A stretch of 64,000 nucleotides of DNA from Dactylosporangium fulvum (lineage in GTDB: Bacteria; Actinomycetota; Actinomycetes; Mycobacteriales; Micromonosporaceae): the NCBI RefSeq assembly GCF_025137375.1, contig NZ_CP073720.1, positions 1,822,501 through 1,886,500 of the forward strand, written 5' to 3'. The translations under genes were made by a program, and so were the position numbers. The notes below the pieces were generated by a model. The model was given only the letters and a program-made list of their open reading frames with translations. It made no database searches and was not told the origin of the DNA. Of this stretch, positions 27,757 through 38,081 are shown piece by piece (the stretch's first letter is position 1; the number at the start of each line of letters is the position of its first letter).

Positions 27757-29475
27757 ATGCCGCCGCGTCCGGTGGTGCAGCAAGGTCAGACGCTCCGGGT
27801 GTGGCAGCGCAAGGCGCTCATGGAGTACCTGCGCGGCAAGCGCGAGGACTTCCTGGCGGTCGCGACGCCGGGCGCCGGCAAGACCACGTTCGCGCTGCGG
27901 GTGGCCCTGGAACTGTTCGCCGACGGCACGATCGACAACGTGACCGTGGTCGCTCCGACCGAGCACCTGAAGACGCAATGGGCAGAGGCCGCGGCACGGG
28001 TCGGCATCGACCTCGACGCCGGGTTCCGTAACTCCGACGTCCACGCGTCGTCCGACTTCCACGGCACCGTCGTCACCTATGCCCAGGTCGGCATCGCGCC
28101 GGCGGTACACAAGCGGCGCACGATCACGCGGAAGACCCTCGTGGTCCTCGACGAGATCCACCACGCCGGCGACTCGCGCTCCTGGGGCGACGGGGTGCGG
28201 GCCGCGTTCGAGCCGGCCGTGCGGCGGCTGATGCTGACCGGCACGCCGTTTCGTTCCGATGACAATCCGATCCCCTTCGTGCAGTACGAGCGGGGCATGG
28301 ACGGCCTGCAACGCTCGCGCGCCGACACCGTGTACGGATACGCCGACGCGCTGCAGGACGGCGTCGTCCGGCCGGTGATCTTCCTGGCGTACTCGGGTGA
28401 GACCCGCTGGCGCACCTCCGCCGGTGACGAGCTGGCCGCGCGGCTCGGCGAGCCGATGACGCAGGACCTCATCGCGCAGGCCTGGCGGACCGCTCTCGAC
28501 CCGACCGGCGAGTGGATGCAGCAGGTCCTGCGCGCGGCCGACGCCCGCCTGCAGAACCTGCGCGCCGGTGGCATACCCGACGCGGGCGGCCTGGTGATCG
28601 CGAGCGACCAGCAGTCGGCCCGCTCCTACGCGAAGGTCCTCGGCGAGATCACCGGCGAGAAGGCCGTGGTCGTCCTCTCCGACGACGTCGGCGCCTCGGG
28701 CCGGATCGCGGCGTTCTCCGCCTCGCAGGAGCGGTGGATGGTCGCCGTCCGCATGGTGTCCGAGGGCGTCGACATCCCGCGGCTGGCCGTCGGCGTCTAC
28801 GCGACGAGCGCGTCGACCCCGCTGTTCTTCGCCCAGGCCATCGGCCGGTTCGTCCGCGCCCGCCGCCAGGGCGAGACGGCCACGGTGTTCGTGCCCAGCG
28901 TGCCCCACCTGCTGGAGCTCGCCAGCGAGATGGAGGCCCAGCGCAACCACGTCCTCGGCGAGCCGAAGACGAAGGACGGCCTCGACGACGACCTGCTCGA
29001 GCGCGCCCAGCGAGCCGAGGACGCGAGCGGCGAGCTGGAGAAACGCTTCGAGGCCCTGTCCGCGACGGCCGAGCTCGACCAGATCATCTTCGACGGCGCG
29101 ACCTTCGGCCTGCCGGCACAGACGGGGACCCCTGAGGAGGAGGAGTACCTCGGGCTGCCCGGCCTGCTGACCCCCGACCAGGTGTCGGCGCTGTTGTCGA
29201 AGCGCCAGGCGGAACAGCTCGCGGCCCAGAAACGCAGCGCTCCGGCCGCGACGATCGCGGAGCCGGCCCCAGCGCAGCAGCCCCGCACCGCGGGCGAGCG
29301 CCGGATCGTCCTGCGCCGCCAGCTCAACACCTTGGTGGCCGCTCACCACCACCGCACAGGCCTGCCGCACGGCAAGATCCACGCCGAACTACGCCGCCTG
29401 TGCGGCGGCCCGCCCAGCGCCCAGGCGACGATCGAGCAGCTGGAAGAGCGGATAGCCACGGTCCAGACCCTGTAG
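27757..29475 (+). CDS. SF2 DEAD/DEAH-box (XPB/SSL2-like) helicase
   Basis: This 572-residue ATPase has the SF2 motif series: Q-like region, Walker A ATPGAGKTTFALR, motif Ia VVAPTEHL, motif II VVLDEIHHAG, motif III LTGTPFRS, motif V SEGVDIPRL and motif VI QAIGRFVRARRQG. It resembles bacterial SSL2/XPB-type or type III restriction helicases without a nuclease domain; the C-terminal 150 residues (TPDQVSALLSKRQAEQLAAQ... ending HHHRTGLPHGKIHAELRRL) are helical and may bind nucleic acid. ATG 27757 follows GAGGGGG with a 4-nt spacer. Pairing with DUF3039 is a conserved actinobacterial arrangement; the substrate is unknown. Confidence 0.87.
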   Translation: MPPRPVVQQGQTLRVWQRKALMEYLRGKREDFLAVATPGAGKTTFALRVALELFADGTIDNVTVVAPTEHLKTQWAEAAARVGIDLDAGFRNSDVHASSDFHGTVVTYAQVGIAPAVHKRRTITRKTLVVLDEIHHAGDSRSWGDGVRAAFEPAVRRLMLTGTPFRSDDNPIPFVQYERGMDGLQRSRADTVYGYADALQDGVVRPVIFLAYSGETRWRTSAGDELAARLGEPMTQDLIAQAWRTALDPTGEWMQQVLRAADARLQNLRAGGIPDAGGLVIASDQQSARSYAKVLGEITGEKAVVVLSDDVGASGRIAAFSASQERWMVAVRMVSEGVDIPRLAVGVYATSASTPLFFAQAIGRFVRARRQGETATVFVPSVPHLLELASEMEAQRNHVLGEPKTKDGLDDDLLERAQRAEDASGELEKRFEALSATAELDQIIFDGATFGLPAQTGTPEEEEYLGLPGLLTPDQVSALLSKRQAEQLAAQKRSAPAATIAEPAPAQQPRTAGERRIVLRRQLNTLVAAHHHRTGLPHGKIHAELRRLCGGPPSAQATIEQLEERIATVQTL

Positions 29476-29510
29476 TACCTGCCCCGGCGTCCCACCTCGA
29501 CCAGCACCCC

Positions 29511-29564
29511 ATGATCATGGGAAACATTCTGCTGCCTGGGCGACCGAATCTTTCCCTGGATCAT
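29511..29564. repeat. Imperfect hairpin downstream of the helicase gene
   Basis: Arms of 19 nt (29511-29529 and 29546-29564, ATGATCATGGGAAACATTC on the left) pair at 16 positions around a 16-nt loop. The ATGATCA ends recall the outer arms of the fold-back element at 16610. It could help termination of the helicase transcript but has no T-run. Confidence 0.5.
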
Positions 29565-29579
29565 GAGCGCCTCCGCCGG

Positions 29580-29949
29580 TCGGCGCCAGACGCGAGGCCC
29601 AACACGAAGGCCAAAGCCCGGGGCCCGCCTGACGGCGGGGCCCGAGCCCACACGACGGCAGAGCCCGGGTCCGTTCGACGGCAGGGCCGAGCGTGCTTGG
29701 CGGTAGAGCCCGAGTTCGCTTGGCGGTGGGGTCAAGCGTGCTTGGCGGTAGAGTCCAGGTTCGGTCGACGGCAGGGCCGAGCGTGTTTGGCGGTAGAGCC
29801 CGGGTTCGCTTGGCGGCGGGCCAAGTCTGCCTGACAACAGAGCCTGGGCCCGTCTGACGGCGAGGCCGAGTCCGCTGGATACCGGGCAGGCCCGTCTGGT
29901 CACAACATTTCCGGCATTTCGACGACGGGACCCAACTCGCTGGGTCGGG
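29580..29949. repeat. Degenerate tandem repeats between convergent genes
   Basis: Units of roughly 28-33 bp built from GGCGGTAGAGCCCGGGTTCGCTT variants recur between about 29640 and 29880, interspersed with CGACGGCAGGGCC. Minus-strand frames translate as short peptide repeats (PPNTLGP, PPSTLGP types), which I take as a by-product. No gene is supported. Confidence 0.6.
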
Positions 29950-30120
29950 CAGGCTCGCATGGTTGCGACATTTCCGACATTCGGGGGTGGTCTGGTGCCA
30001 ATTCAAGTTGACCTTGGTCGATTTCGGTGCCTATGACCACTGAAATCGACCAAGGTCAACTTGCGGCGGCGCGGAGCAGGGTTGAGTGACCCGAAATTTC
30101 CGATAAATCGGGCGGAGATT
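29950..30120. repeat. Dispersed intergenic repeat, copy B (with long hairpin)
   Basis: About 170 bp match the block at 38900-39055. Its core is a hairpin at 30005-30062 whose 25-nt arms (starting AAGTTGACCTTGGTCGATTT) pair at 24 positions around the loop CCTATGAC. Shared flanks include GACATTTCCGACATT upstream and CCCGAAATTTCCGATAAATC downstream, the latter itself a short inverted repeat. It lies between the convergent helicase and DUF7455 genes. Confidence 0.75.
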
Positions 30121-30240
30121 GGGAGTCCGGAAGGGCTGCGGGGAACTGCGGAGGAGTCGGCGGACCGAGGGCGGCTGGGCGCGCCGAGGACAGCCAGCCC
30201 CGCGTATTGCGGACAACCAAGTGCACCGAGGAACGGGTCC

Positions 30241-30420
30241 GCCGAGTCTGGCCCGGGAGTCCGGCCAGGAGCCGGCTCGCCGAGCCTGGTCTGGGAGTCT
30301 GGTCCGGGAGTCTGGTCCGGGACCGGGTCCGCCGAGCCTAGTCCGGGAGTCCGGCCAGGAGCCGGCTCGCCGAGTCTGGTCCGGGAGTCTGGTCCGTCGA
30401 GCCTGGCCCAAGAGTGGGTC
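30241..30420. repeat. Two tandem copies of a 90-bp unit
   Basis: The copies 30241-30330 and 30331-30420 share GGGAGTCCGGCCAGGAGCCG and internal GGGAGTCTGGTCC sub-repeats of about 12-15 bp. Composition and periodicity are unlike the neighbouring genes. The rest of the interval to 30583 is similar degenerate sequence without a gene. Confidence 0.65.
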
Positions 30421-30583
30421 CGCCCAGGGCTGGACGGGACCGTGAGGTCGGGACCGTGGGGCTAGGGCTGTGAGGCCGGAACTGTTGGGGTGGAACCGTC
30501 GGGGCTGCGGTTCTCGCCCTGGGGTGGGCTGGAAAGACTGCAGGGCATCCCCGGAGGGACGCCCTGCGACGTAGGTATTTTGG

Positions 30584-30817
30584 TCAGCTGGCCGAAAGCT
30601 CGGTCCCGCGCCACGTGAAGTCTGGGGCGACGGCTACCTCTACCGCGATCTTGACCAGCTTGTCGGCGTACTTGTTGGCGTGATGTCCACAGAAGATCAG
30701 GTCGCCGCCTTCGGCGAGCCGAACTCGGAGTTTCCCTGCCGCGTTGCAGCGGTCGCACCGTTCATCGGCGGCGGGGGGTGCCGCCGTCTCCGGTGGCGGC
30801 GTGAGGGTCGGGGTCAT
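30584..30817 (-). CDS. DUF7455 small zinc-ribbon-like protein
   Basis: This 77-residue protein has a Pro/Thr/Ala-rich start and then ERCDRCNAAGKLRVRLAEGGDLIFCGHHANKYADKLVKIAVEV: a CxxC plus a CGHH that together can bind zinc. The protein is typical of a small actinobacterial family next to the principal sigma factor gene. It is convergent with the helicase gene across the repeat region and lies downstream of rpoD on the same strand with a terminator-like hairpin between. ATG 30817 has GGAGGAAGGCG upstream. No function is known. Confidence 0.8.
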   Translation of the reverse strand: MTPTLTPPPETAAPPAADERCDRCNAAGKLRVRLAEGGDLIFCGHHANKYADKLVKIAVEVAVAPDFTWRGTELSAS

Positions 30818-31055
30818 CGCCTTCCTCCTCTGATCGTCACCGACGAACGCTTCCTTGCGTCGTTCACAGTTGGTTCAACACCAGGTTGCCCGACATCGTT
30901 CCCAGGTGGTGTGCGGGACCGATGTCACATTTCCGTCGAGCTTCGCGGAGGTCGGTGCAACCCCCGCTACGCCTTCCTATCGCGCCCCGGCTGCGATCAC
31001 AAGTGGGTTGGCGCGTCGCCACGGGTCTGGAATGCCCTCAGTGACCCGAAACACA

Positions 31056-31085
31056 CCCGGGCCGCCCCAAAAGGGACGGCCCGGG
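31056..31085 (-). terminator. Terminator of rpoD
   Basis: Arms of 13 nt (31056-31068 and 31073-31085, right arm GGGACGGCCCGGG) pair with one mismatch around AAAA. It starts 19 bp beyond the rpoD stop. On the minus strand the stem is followed by TGTGTTT, giving a weak U-rich tail. Confidence 0.75.
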
Positions 31086-31103
31086 TTCGCCACGAGCGAA
31101 AAC

Positions 31104-32741
<1,638 letters not shown>

Positions 32742-33003
32742 GAACGACCTTCCGGTGCGATGAGCGAGCGACGGCCGATGCGGCCGGGTTCGCGCACGGC
32801 GCGGCCGTGCTGAGTGGCCGGGTTGCTTTGGTGGCGCCCGTGCGCTGTGCCTCCGGGGTGGATTCACAAGCGACAGCGGGCAGCGCGTGAATTGTAACGC
32901 TCTCTCGCGCCAACATCCCGCCTTGTGGGCCCCTGACTCGCCTGTTGTGACCGAACGGATGGGCTCGAATCGGACCGTGGGGGGCTTTGTAAGGATGGTG
33001 ACC

Positions 33004-33789
33004 ATGGAACTTCTGGCTCTCGCCGTCTCCATCGTCCGTTCTGCGGCGGCGCTCGCCAACAAAATGCGGGCCGAAGGCGTCGCGGCGGTGGCGACCAAGT
33101 CCACGGCCACCGATGTGGTCACCGCCGCCGACCGGGCGGTCGAGCGCCACGTCCGCGAAGCGCTGCTCGCCGCCCGGCCCCATGATGTGGTACTGGGTGA
33201 GGAGTTCGGTGGCGGGCAGGGTGAGGCCCCGGTGCGCTGGATCCTCGACCCGATCGACGGCACCGTGAACTACCTCTACGACCTGCCGCAGTACGCGGTC
33301 TCCCTGGCCGCGGAGGTGAACGGCGAGGTGGTTGCCGGGGTGGTCCGCAACGCGGCCACCGGCAAGGAGTGGACCGCCGTCCGTGGCGGCGGGGCGTTCA
33401 CCGGCGACCGGCGGCTCACCGGCTCGGCCGAGACCGACCTGTCACAGGCGCTGGTCGGCACGGGCTTCGGCTACGCGGCGGAACGGCGCCTGCACCAGGC
33501 CAAGGTGCTCGCGGGGCTGATCGGCGACGTCCGTGACGTGCGCCGGATGGGCGCCGCGTCGATCGACCTGTGCCTCGTGGCGGAGGGCAGCCTCGACGCC
33601 TACTACGAGAAGGGCCTCAACCCGTGGGACCACGCCGCGGGCGGCCTCATCGCCGCGGAGGCGGGTGTGCTGGTGACCGGCCTCGACGGCGCGCCGCCCG
33701 GGCCGGACATGGTGGTCGCGGCACCGCCGGTGCTGCACGCACCGCTGCACGAGCGCCTGGTGAAGCTGGACGCGGCCGGCGGGCCGTGA
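33004..33789 (+). CDS. suhB: Inositol monophosphatase family protein (SuhB-like)
   Basis: This 261-residue Mg-dependent phosphatase should hydrolyse inositol 1-phosphate or a related sugar phosphate, supplying inositol for phosphatidylinositol lipids and mycothiol. The two-metal site is clear: [35 protein letters not shown] and [21 protein letters not shown] 33004 has GTAAGG 9 nt upstream; GTG 32998 is also possible. Adjacency to the principal sigma gene matches the mycobacterial sigA-suhB neighbourhood. It converges on the cei-like gene with a 3-bp gap. Confidence 0.9.
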   Translation: MELLALAVSIVRSAAALANKMRAEGVAAVATKSTATDVVTAADRAVERHVREALLAARPHDVVLGEEFGGGQGEAPVRWILDPIDGTVNYLYDLPQYAVSLAAEVNGEVVAGVVRNAATGKEWTAVRGGGAFTGDRRLTGSAETDLSQALVGTGFGYAAERRLHQAKVLAGLIGDVRDVRRMGAASIDLCLVAEGSLDAYYEKGLNPWDHAAGGLIAAEAGVLVTGLDGAPPGPDMVVAAPPVLHAPLHERLVKLDAAGGP

Positions 33790-33792
33790 CCG

Positions 33793-34335
33793 TCACCCGT
33801 CGGCCGCGCAGGTGCCCTCGGGCAGCGTCGGGTTGCCCAGGGCGCCGATCGCCTGGTTGACCTCGGTGGTGGTGGGCAGCTGCTGGAACCGGCCGCCGAT
33901 GATCACGTCGACCCAGTCGTCCTGCCGCGCCTTGTCGAACTCGTAGCGGGCCTGGTTGAGGAAGTATGCCCGCACCAGCCACGAGGCGCCCACGGCCTTT
34001 GGCCCGAAGCGGATGTAGGCCACCTGGTCAGTGGGCTTGTTCACTGCCGGGCTGGGCTGTGCGGTCTGGACCTTCGCCTCCTTGAACTTGCGGGCGAGGA
34101 AGTCCTGCGACACGTTGCCGGCCAGGCCGGGCTTGCTCGTGGCGTTGTAGATGTTGAGCTTGACCTCTTCGGGGGTCGGCAACTTCGCGTTGACCACGAC
34201 GGCGCCCTCGGCGCACTTCTCGGCGGACTGCGGACCGCTCTGGCGGTCCTTGACCAGGGCGACGACCACGAAAACCGCTGCGGCGACGACCAGGATGCCG
34301 ATCACCACGAGTGCTCTGACTCGCGCAAAACTCAT
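33793..34335 (-). CDS. LytR_C-domain membrane-anchored protein (Cei-like)
   Basis: This 180-residue protein has one N-terminal membrane anchor (ALVVIGILVVAAAVFVVVALV) and an extracytoplasmic LytR_C domain: KLNIYNATSKPGLAGNVSQDFLARKFKEAKVQTAQ, then VAYIRFGPKAVGASWLVRAYF. It is the positional and domain equivalent of mycobacterial Rv2700 (cell envelope integrity protein). LytR_C domains are small alpha/beta modules that bind cell-wall ligands; no catalytic residues are expected. Start ATG 34335 follows GGGAGCAG. It is divergent from the DUF4193 gene. Confidence 0.82.
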   Translation of the reverse strand: MSFARVRALVVIGILVVAAAVFVVVALVKDRQSGPQSAEKCAEGAVVVNAKLPTPEEVKLNIYNATSKPGLAGNVSQDFLARKFKEAKVQTAQPSPAVNKPTDQVAYIRFGPKAVGASWLVRAYFLNQARYEFDKARQDDWVDVIIGGRFQQLPTTTEVNQAIGALGNPTLPEGTCAADG

Positions 34336-34690
34336 GGTCTGCTCCCGCGCCGCTACGACTCTGTCACCAGAAGGACGCTCTGGCTGCCGGAGAGGTTAGC
34401 GCCTGCCGGCCGTCGATGTTGAAGTCCTACCCGACATACCACAAAGTTCCCACTCGCCGTTGCGGTACGACTCCCCACAGAGACGGTCGGGTGGCGGTAT
34501 CGTCGCATCGCCGCGGCGCGGGGACCCGTTCGGCGCTGGAAGATCGTTGTGTCGCCTCGGTCACATTGGGAACAAGTTTCCGCGCGTGGGCGTACAACAA
34601 ACGGCACAAGGGCGGTAAGGTACGCCGCCCGTTGGACGTTACACCGGGCGCGAAACCTACCGGCGACACGAAATAGGAGTGTGAACACCG
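34336..34690. other. Divergent intergenic region, promoters only
   Basis: 355 bp separate the cei-like and DUF4193 genes. It contains a GGGAGCAG ribosome site for the minus-strand gene and TAGGAGTG for the plus-strand gene, and must hold two promoters, but I could not fix -35 elements. No small gene or structured RNA is evident. Confidence 0.4.
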
Positions 34691-34987
34691 ATGGCCACCG
34701 ACTACGACGCGCCACGACGCGACGAGGTCGACCTCGGGGAGGACAGCCTCGAGGAGCTGAAGTCCCGCCGGACGGACGCACAGTCCGCGATCGTCGACGT
34801 CGACGACTCCGACATCGCGGAGAACTTCGAACTGCCGGGTGCCGACCTGGCCGACGAGGACATGACGGTGAAGGTCCTGCCGATGCAGGCCGACGAGTTC
34901 CGCTGCTCGCGGTGCTTCCTGGTGCACCACCGCAGCCAGCTGGCGGTCGAGCGCAACGGGGAGCTGATCTGCCGCGAGTGCGCGTGA
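34691..34987 (+). CDS. DUF4193 acidic zinc-ribbon protein
   Basis: This 98-residue protein is strongly acidic over its first 75 residues (DEVDLGEDSLEELKSRRTDAQSAIVDVDDSDIAENFELPG) and ends in a zinc-ribbon-like part, FRCSRCFLVHHRSQLAVERNGELICRECA, with two CxxC pairs. It matches DUF4193, conserved across actinobacteria at this locus (Rv2699c in M. tuberculosis). The short acidic-ribbon layout suggests interaction with RNA polymerase or ribosomes, but this is a guess. It lies 81 bp before the next plus-strand gene. Confidence 0.88.
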   Translation: MATDYDAPRRDEVDLGEDSLEELKSRRTDAQSAIVDVDDSDIAENFELPGADLADEDMTVKVLPMQADEFRCSRCFLVHHRSQLAVERNGELICRECA

Positions 34988-35068
34988 TCCGGATGTTGAT
35001 CACGCGGAGGTGGCGCAGGCGTGCTTGAGTCATAAACGGCAACGGTCCGCATCCCCCGGAGGTTGACG

Positions 35069-35857
35069 ATGGTCCAGTCGGTGCCCGCCGACGAGGCGGC
35101 CGAGAACGAGCCCGTCAACGAGGCGGAGCTCACCAATGCCGTCACGGCCCTCACCGAGGAGGACACCGCCCCCAACGAGCGACGGCGTCAGTTGGGCCGC
35201 CTCGTGCGGCTGGAGGTCCGCGAGCGCGGGGTCAAGGACCTGTTCCGCCCGAAGAGGGCGATCAACTGGGTCACCGACTCAGTGACGAGGGTCGCGCCGC
35301 ACATCCCCGTGCGCGACCTGGAGACCCTGAAGGCGCACCACGGCGGTCTCGAGGGTGACGCGCTCGCCGAGCGGCTGATCCGCAACGCCTCACGGGTCAC
35401 CGCGGGCATCGGCGCCGCCGGCGGCGGTGTGGCCGCGGTCGAGTGGGCCGTGACACCCTCGCTGCTCTCAGCCCCTGTCCTGCTGGCGGCCGAGACGGTG
35501 GCGGTCGTCGCGGTGGAGATGAAGCTCATCGGCGAGCTGCACGTGGTCTACGGCCGGCCTATCGAGGGCAACGGCACCCAGCGCGCGCTCTCGCTGATCC
35601 AGGCCTGGGCCGAGCGCCGCGGAGTCAACCCCCTGCGCATCGGCGGCAGCGTCGCCGCCGCGATGAGCACCGCGCTGCGCAAGGAGCTGCGCGACCGGCT
35701 GCTGAAGCGCTTCGGGCGCAATCTGAGCACCCTGGGACCGTTCCTGACCGGCGCGGCGATCGGCGGCTTCCTGAACCGCCGGGCGACGCTCGCGCTCGGC
35801 GCGGACATCCGCAAGGACCTGCGGGAGTCAGCGAACCCGCGCGTCATCGAGGGCTGA
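35069..35857 (+). CDS. Conserved hypothetical membrane-associated protein
   Basis: This 262-residue protein has a charged N-terminal half (EAELTNAVTALTEEDTAPNERRRQLGRLVRLEVRERGVKDL), then hydrophobic glycine-rich segments (TAGIGAAGGGVAAVEWAVTP, LLSAPVLLAAETVAVVAVEM) and a further one near the end (LGPFLTGAAIGGFLNRRATLALGADI). It is probably membrane-associated, with EcsC-like features (helix-breaking glycines and a C-terminal RKDLRE tail), but I do not assign a family. ATG 35069 has GGAGG 6 nt upstream, better than TTG 35063. Its last 30 bp overlap the convergent DUF3093 gene. Confidence 0.72.
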   Translation: MVQSVPADEAAENEPVNEAELTNAVTALTEEDTAPNERRRQLGRLVRLEVRERGVKDLFRPKRAINWVTDSVTRVAPHIPVRDLETLKAHHGGLEGDALAERLIRNASRVTAGIGAAGGGVAAVEWAVTPSLLSAPVLLAAETVAVVAVEMKLIGELHVVYGRPIEGNGTQRALSLIQAWAERRGVNPLRIGGSVAAAMSTALRKELRDRLLKRFGRNLSTLGPFLTGAAIGGFLNRRATLALGADIRKDLRESANPRVIEG

Positions 35858-36286
35858 CCGCAGCGCCTCCGGGTGGCGGGTGCTGATCAGCCAGTACGGC
35901 GTGGGATCGGCATCGTCGAGCACCTGCACACGCACAGCGCCGCCGATCCAGGGTCGCTGGACGACGAAGGCCTCCGGATCGGCGTAGGGGCCGAGCAGGT
36001 CCCGCTTCTCGGCTGCGGACACAGCCGTCACCTCGCCGACGTACCGCAGGGGGATGTGCGCGTCGTCGACCCGCAGCTCGCCGTTGGACACCTCGACGCG
36101 GATGCGGCCCAGCCACCACAGCCCCACGGTGGCCAGAGGCAGCAGGACGAGGTACGGGATCCAGGTCGCCATGCCGGGTGCCCCCAGCCTGACCTCGGCC
36201 GCCAGCAGTCCGGCGAACGCCACCGCGGGCAGCCAGAGCCACCAGGCGACGGTGAGACGCTCACGGTACGGGTTCAGCTGTGCCAC
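35828..36286 (-). CDS. DUF3093 family membrane protein
   Basis: This 152-residue protein begins [30 protein letters not shown] and has two N-terminal transmembrane helices (the second is [21 protein letters not shown]), then a cytoplasmic beta-rich domain [26 protein letters not shown] ... [21 protein letters not shown]. This is the DUF3093 pattern, always near dut in actinobacteria (Rv2698 in M. tuberculosis). The GTG start is preceded by TACCCT with a 7-nt gap, a leaderless arrangement. It is divergent from dut and overlaps its downstream neighbour by 30 bp at the 3' end. Function unknown. Confidence 0.88.
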   Translation of the reverse strand: MAQLNPYRERLTVAWWLWLPAVAFAGLLAAEVRLGAPGMATWIPYLVLLPLATVGLWWLGRIRVEVSNGELRVDDAHIPLRYVGEVTAVSAAEKRDLLGPYADPEAFVVQRPWIGGAVRVQVLDDADPTPYWLISTRHPEALRSALDDARVR

Positions 36287-36337
36287 GAGTGCGAGGGTAC
36301 GTGTTCACGCGTCCGGAGGACCCGGCAGGATGGAGGC

Positions 36338-36817
36338 ATGGTGACGGAGGTGCTCATCAAGCGGCTCGTGCCCGATCTGCCGCTCCCGGCGTACGCACAC
36401 CCTGGCGACGCCGGCGCCGACCTGGTCGCGGCCGAGAGCGTTGAACTCGCCCCGGGCGAGCGGGCGCTGGTCCGCACGGGCATCGCGATCGCCCTGCCCG
36501 AGGGCTACGTGGGCCTCGTGCACCCGAGGTCCGGGCTGGCGGCCCGGCTCGGGGTGACGGTGCTCAACGCGCCGGGGACGGTCGACGCCGGGTACCGGGG
36601 CGAAATCCTGGTGAACCTCGTCAATCACGATCGGGTGACCACGGCGAAGATCAGCCGAGGTGACCGGATTGCGCAGCTTGTGATTCAACGCGTGGAGCGG
36701 GCACACTTCCACGTCGTCGATGACCTTCCCGATACTGTGCGCGGGGCTGGTGGCCACGGGTCCACCGGCGGGCATGCCGGACTGGCGCCGGCAGCGAACT
36801 TGGAGGCAGAGCAGTGA
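36338..36817 (+). CDS. dut: Deoxyuridine 5'-triphosphate nucleotidohydrolase
   Basis: This 159-residue trimeric dUTPase converts dUTP to dUMP, keeping uracil out of DNA and supplying thymidylate synthesis. All five motifs are present: [48 protein letters not shown] and a C-terminal P-loop-like GGHGSTGG in place of the usual GFGSTG. ATG 36338 is used; GTG 36341 fits the GGAGG site better and would remove one residue. The stop overlaps the GTG of the next gene (GTGA). Confidence 0.94.
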   Translation: MVTEVLIKRLVPDLPLPAYAHPGDAGADLVAAESVELAPGERALVRTGIAIALPEGYVGLVHPRSGLAARLGVTVLNAPGTVDAGYRGEILVNLVNHDRVTTAKISRGDRIAQLVIQRVERAHFHVVDDLPDTVRGAGGHGSTGGHAGLAPAANLEAEQ

Positions 36818-37605
36818 TCTTCTCGCGCAATCGCGGGAGCGGACGGCACGCCAAGGCCGACACCCGTCCGGGTGCGGCGCGCCGGGCAGAGTCCGACCTC
36901 GACCCCATCGAGGGCGACGACGAGGTCGAGGCCCCGGTGAGCGGCAAGTCCGAGCGGGCCGAAGGTCCGTACGACGTCACCGAGGCTCCCGACGGGATCG
37001 CCCAGCTCGACCTCGGCGCGCTGAAGGTACCGGCGGTCGACGGTGTCGAGGTCCGGGTCCAGGCCGACAACGACGGCAAGATCCAGCAGATCGTGCTCGT
37101 CACGGGTGAGAGCGCATTGCAGCTGGGCGTGTTCGCCGCGCCGCGCAGTGAGGGCATCTGGGACGAGGTCCGCGGCGAGATCCGCAAGCAGCTGTTCAAC
37201 GACGGCGTCGCGGCCGAGGAGATCAGCGGCGACTACGGCACCGAGCTTCGCGCCCGGGTCCGCACCCCGGAAGGGCTGACCGACATCCGGTTCGTCGGCG
37301 TCGACGGGCCGCGCTGGCTGGTTCGCGCCGTCTTCCAGGGCCCGGCCGCGGCCGACCCGTCGGTCGCCCCGCCGCTGCTGGAGTGCCTGCGCAACCTGGT
37401 CGTCGACCGGGGCCACGAGGCGATGCCGGTGCGCGAGCCGCTGCCGCTGCGCCTGCCCAAGGAGGTCACCGAGGGTGCGGCCGGGCCGGACCAGGCGGAC
37501 GCGGGGGACCCGGCGGCTTCGGCGGACCCGGCGTCGGGTGGGGCCCCGGCCAACGGCGAGGAGCCCGGGCGCAGAAAGCCGTCACCTCGGCCTCGTCGCA
37601 AATAG
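36814..37605 (+). CDS. DUF3710 family protein
   Basis: This 263-residue soluble protein has a basic start ([23 protein letters not shown]), a charged linker, a central domain typical of DUF3710 ([73 protein letters not shown]) and a low-complexity Ala/Pro/Arg tail. It always follows dut in actinobacteria (Rv2696c) and here is translationally coupled to it. Its role is unknown; conserved placement suggests a link with nucleotide pools or DNA repair, but this is inference only. Confidence 0.88.
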   Translation: MIFSRNRGSGRHAKADTRPGAARRAESDLDPIEGDDEVEAPVSGKSERAEGPYDVTEAPDGIAQLDLGALKVPAVDGVEVRVQADNDGKIQQIVLVTGESALQLGVFAAPRSEGIWDEVRGEIRKQLFNDGVAAEEISGDYGTELRARVRTPEGLTDIRFVGVDGPRWLVRAVFQGPAAADPSVAPPLLECLRNLVVDRGHEAMPVREPLPLRLPKEVTEGAAGPDQADAGDPAASADPASGGAPANGEEPGRRKPSPRPRRK

Positions 37606-37638
37606 CGGAATTGCGCGTACCGTCGTATTGAGGGTGTC

Positions 37639-38061
37639 ATGACAGCCAAGGAGGGTGGCACCGTCATCATGGCCACGGACAGCGACAACGCGGTGGAGCA
37701 GCGAGGACTGCGAAAGTTTCTGCGCCGCCTGACCGCGAGCGAGGCAGAACTCGACGCCGAGGAACTGCAGCGCGACGCCAAGGAGTGCGGGAGCATGCCG
37801 GCGCTGGCCTGCCGCCGGGGTCAGGTGGTGAGCCTGAAGGGACGGCTGCGCACCGTCGTCTACACCCCGCGCACCAACCTCCCTACGCTGGAGGCGGAGC
37901 TCTTCGACGGCAGCGATCTGGTCACACTGGTGTGGCTGGGCCGGCGGCACATCGCCGGCATCGAGCCGGGTCGGGCGATCACGGCGAAGGGGCGCATTGC
38001 GGTCCGCGATGGCCGTAAGGTGCTCTACAACCCGTACTACGAGCTCGATACCCCTCGATAA
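37639..38061 (+). CDS. OB-fold nucleic-acid-binding protein
   Basis: This 140-residue protein has a helical start (GLRKFLRRLTASEAELDAEELQRDA) and an OB fold: GQVVSLKGRLRTVVYTPRTNLPTLEAELFDGSDLVTLVWLGRRHIAGIEPGRAITAKGRIA, close to the RecG/tRNA-anticodon OB pattern. It is the equivalent of Rv2694c. ATG 37639 has GAGGG 4 nt upstream; ATG 37669 is a possible shorter start. The next gene begins 20 bp downstream, so a dut-DUF3710-OB-DUF3159 operon is likely. It may bind single-stranded DNA or RNA; the partner is unknown. Confidence 0.85.
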   Translation: MTAKEGGTVIMATDSDNAVEQRGLRKFLRRLTASEAELDAEELQRDAKECGSMPALACRRGQVVSLKGRLRTVVYTPRTNLPTLEAELFDGSDLVTLVWLGRRHIAGIEPGRAITAKGRIAVRDGRKVLYNPYYELDTPR

Positions 38062-38081
38062 ACCGACGCGGATGAGGCCGG

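Noticed and set aside
29515..30465. Several plus- and minus-strand frames in the second repeat region
   Set aside because: They translate as short-period peptide repeats without start signals, and their boundaries follow the repeats, not gene-like limits.
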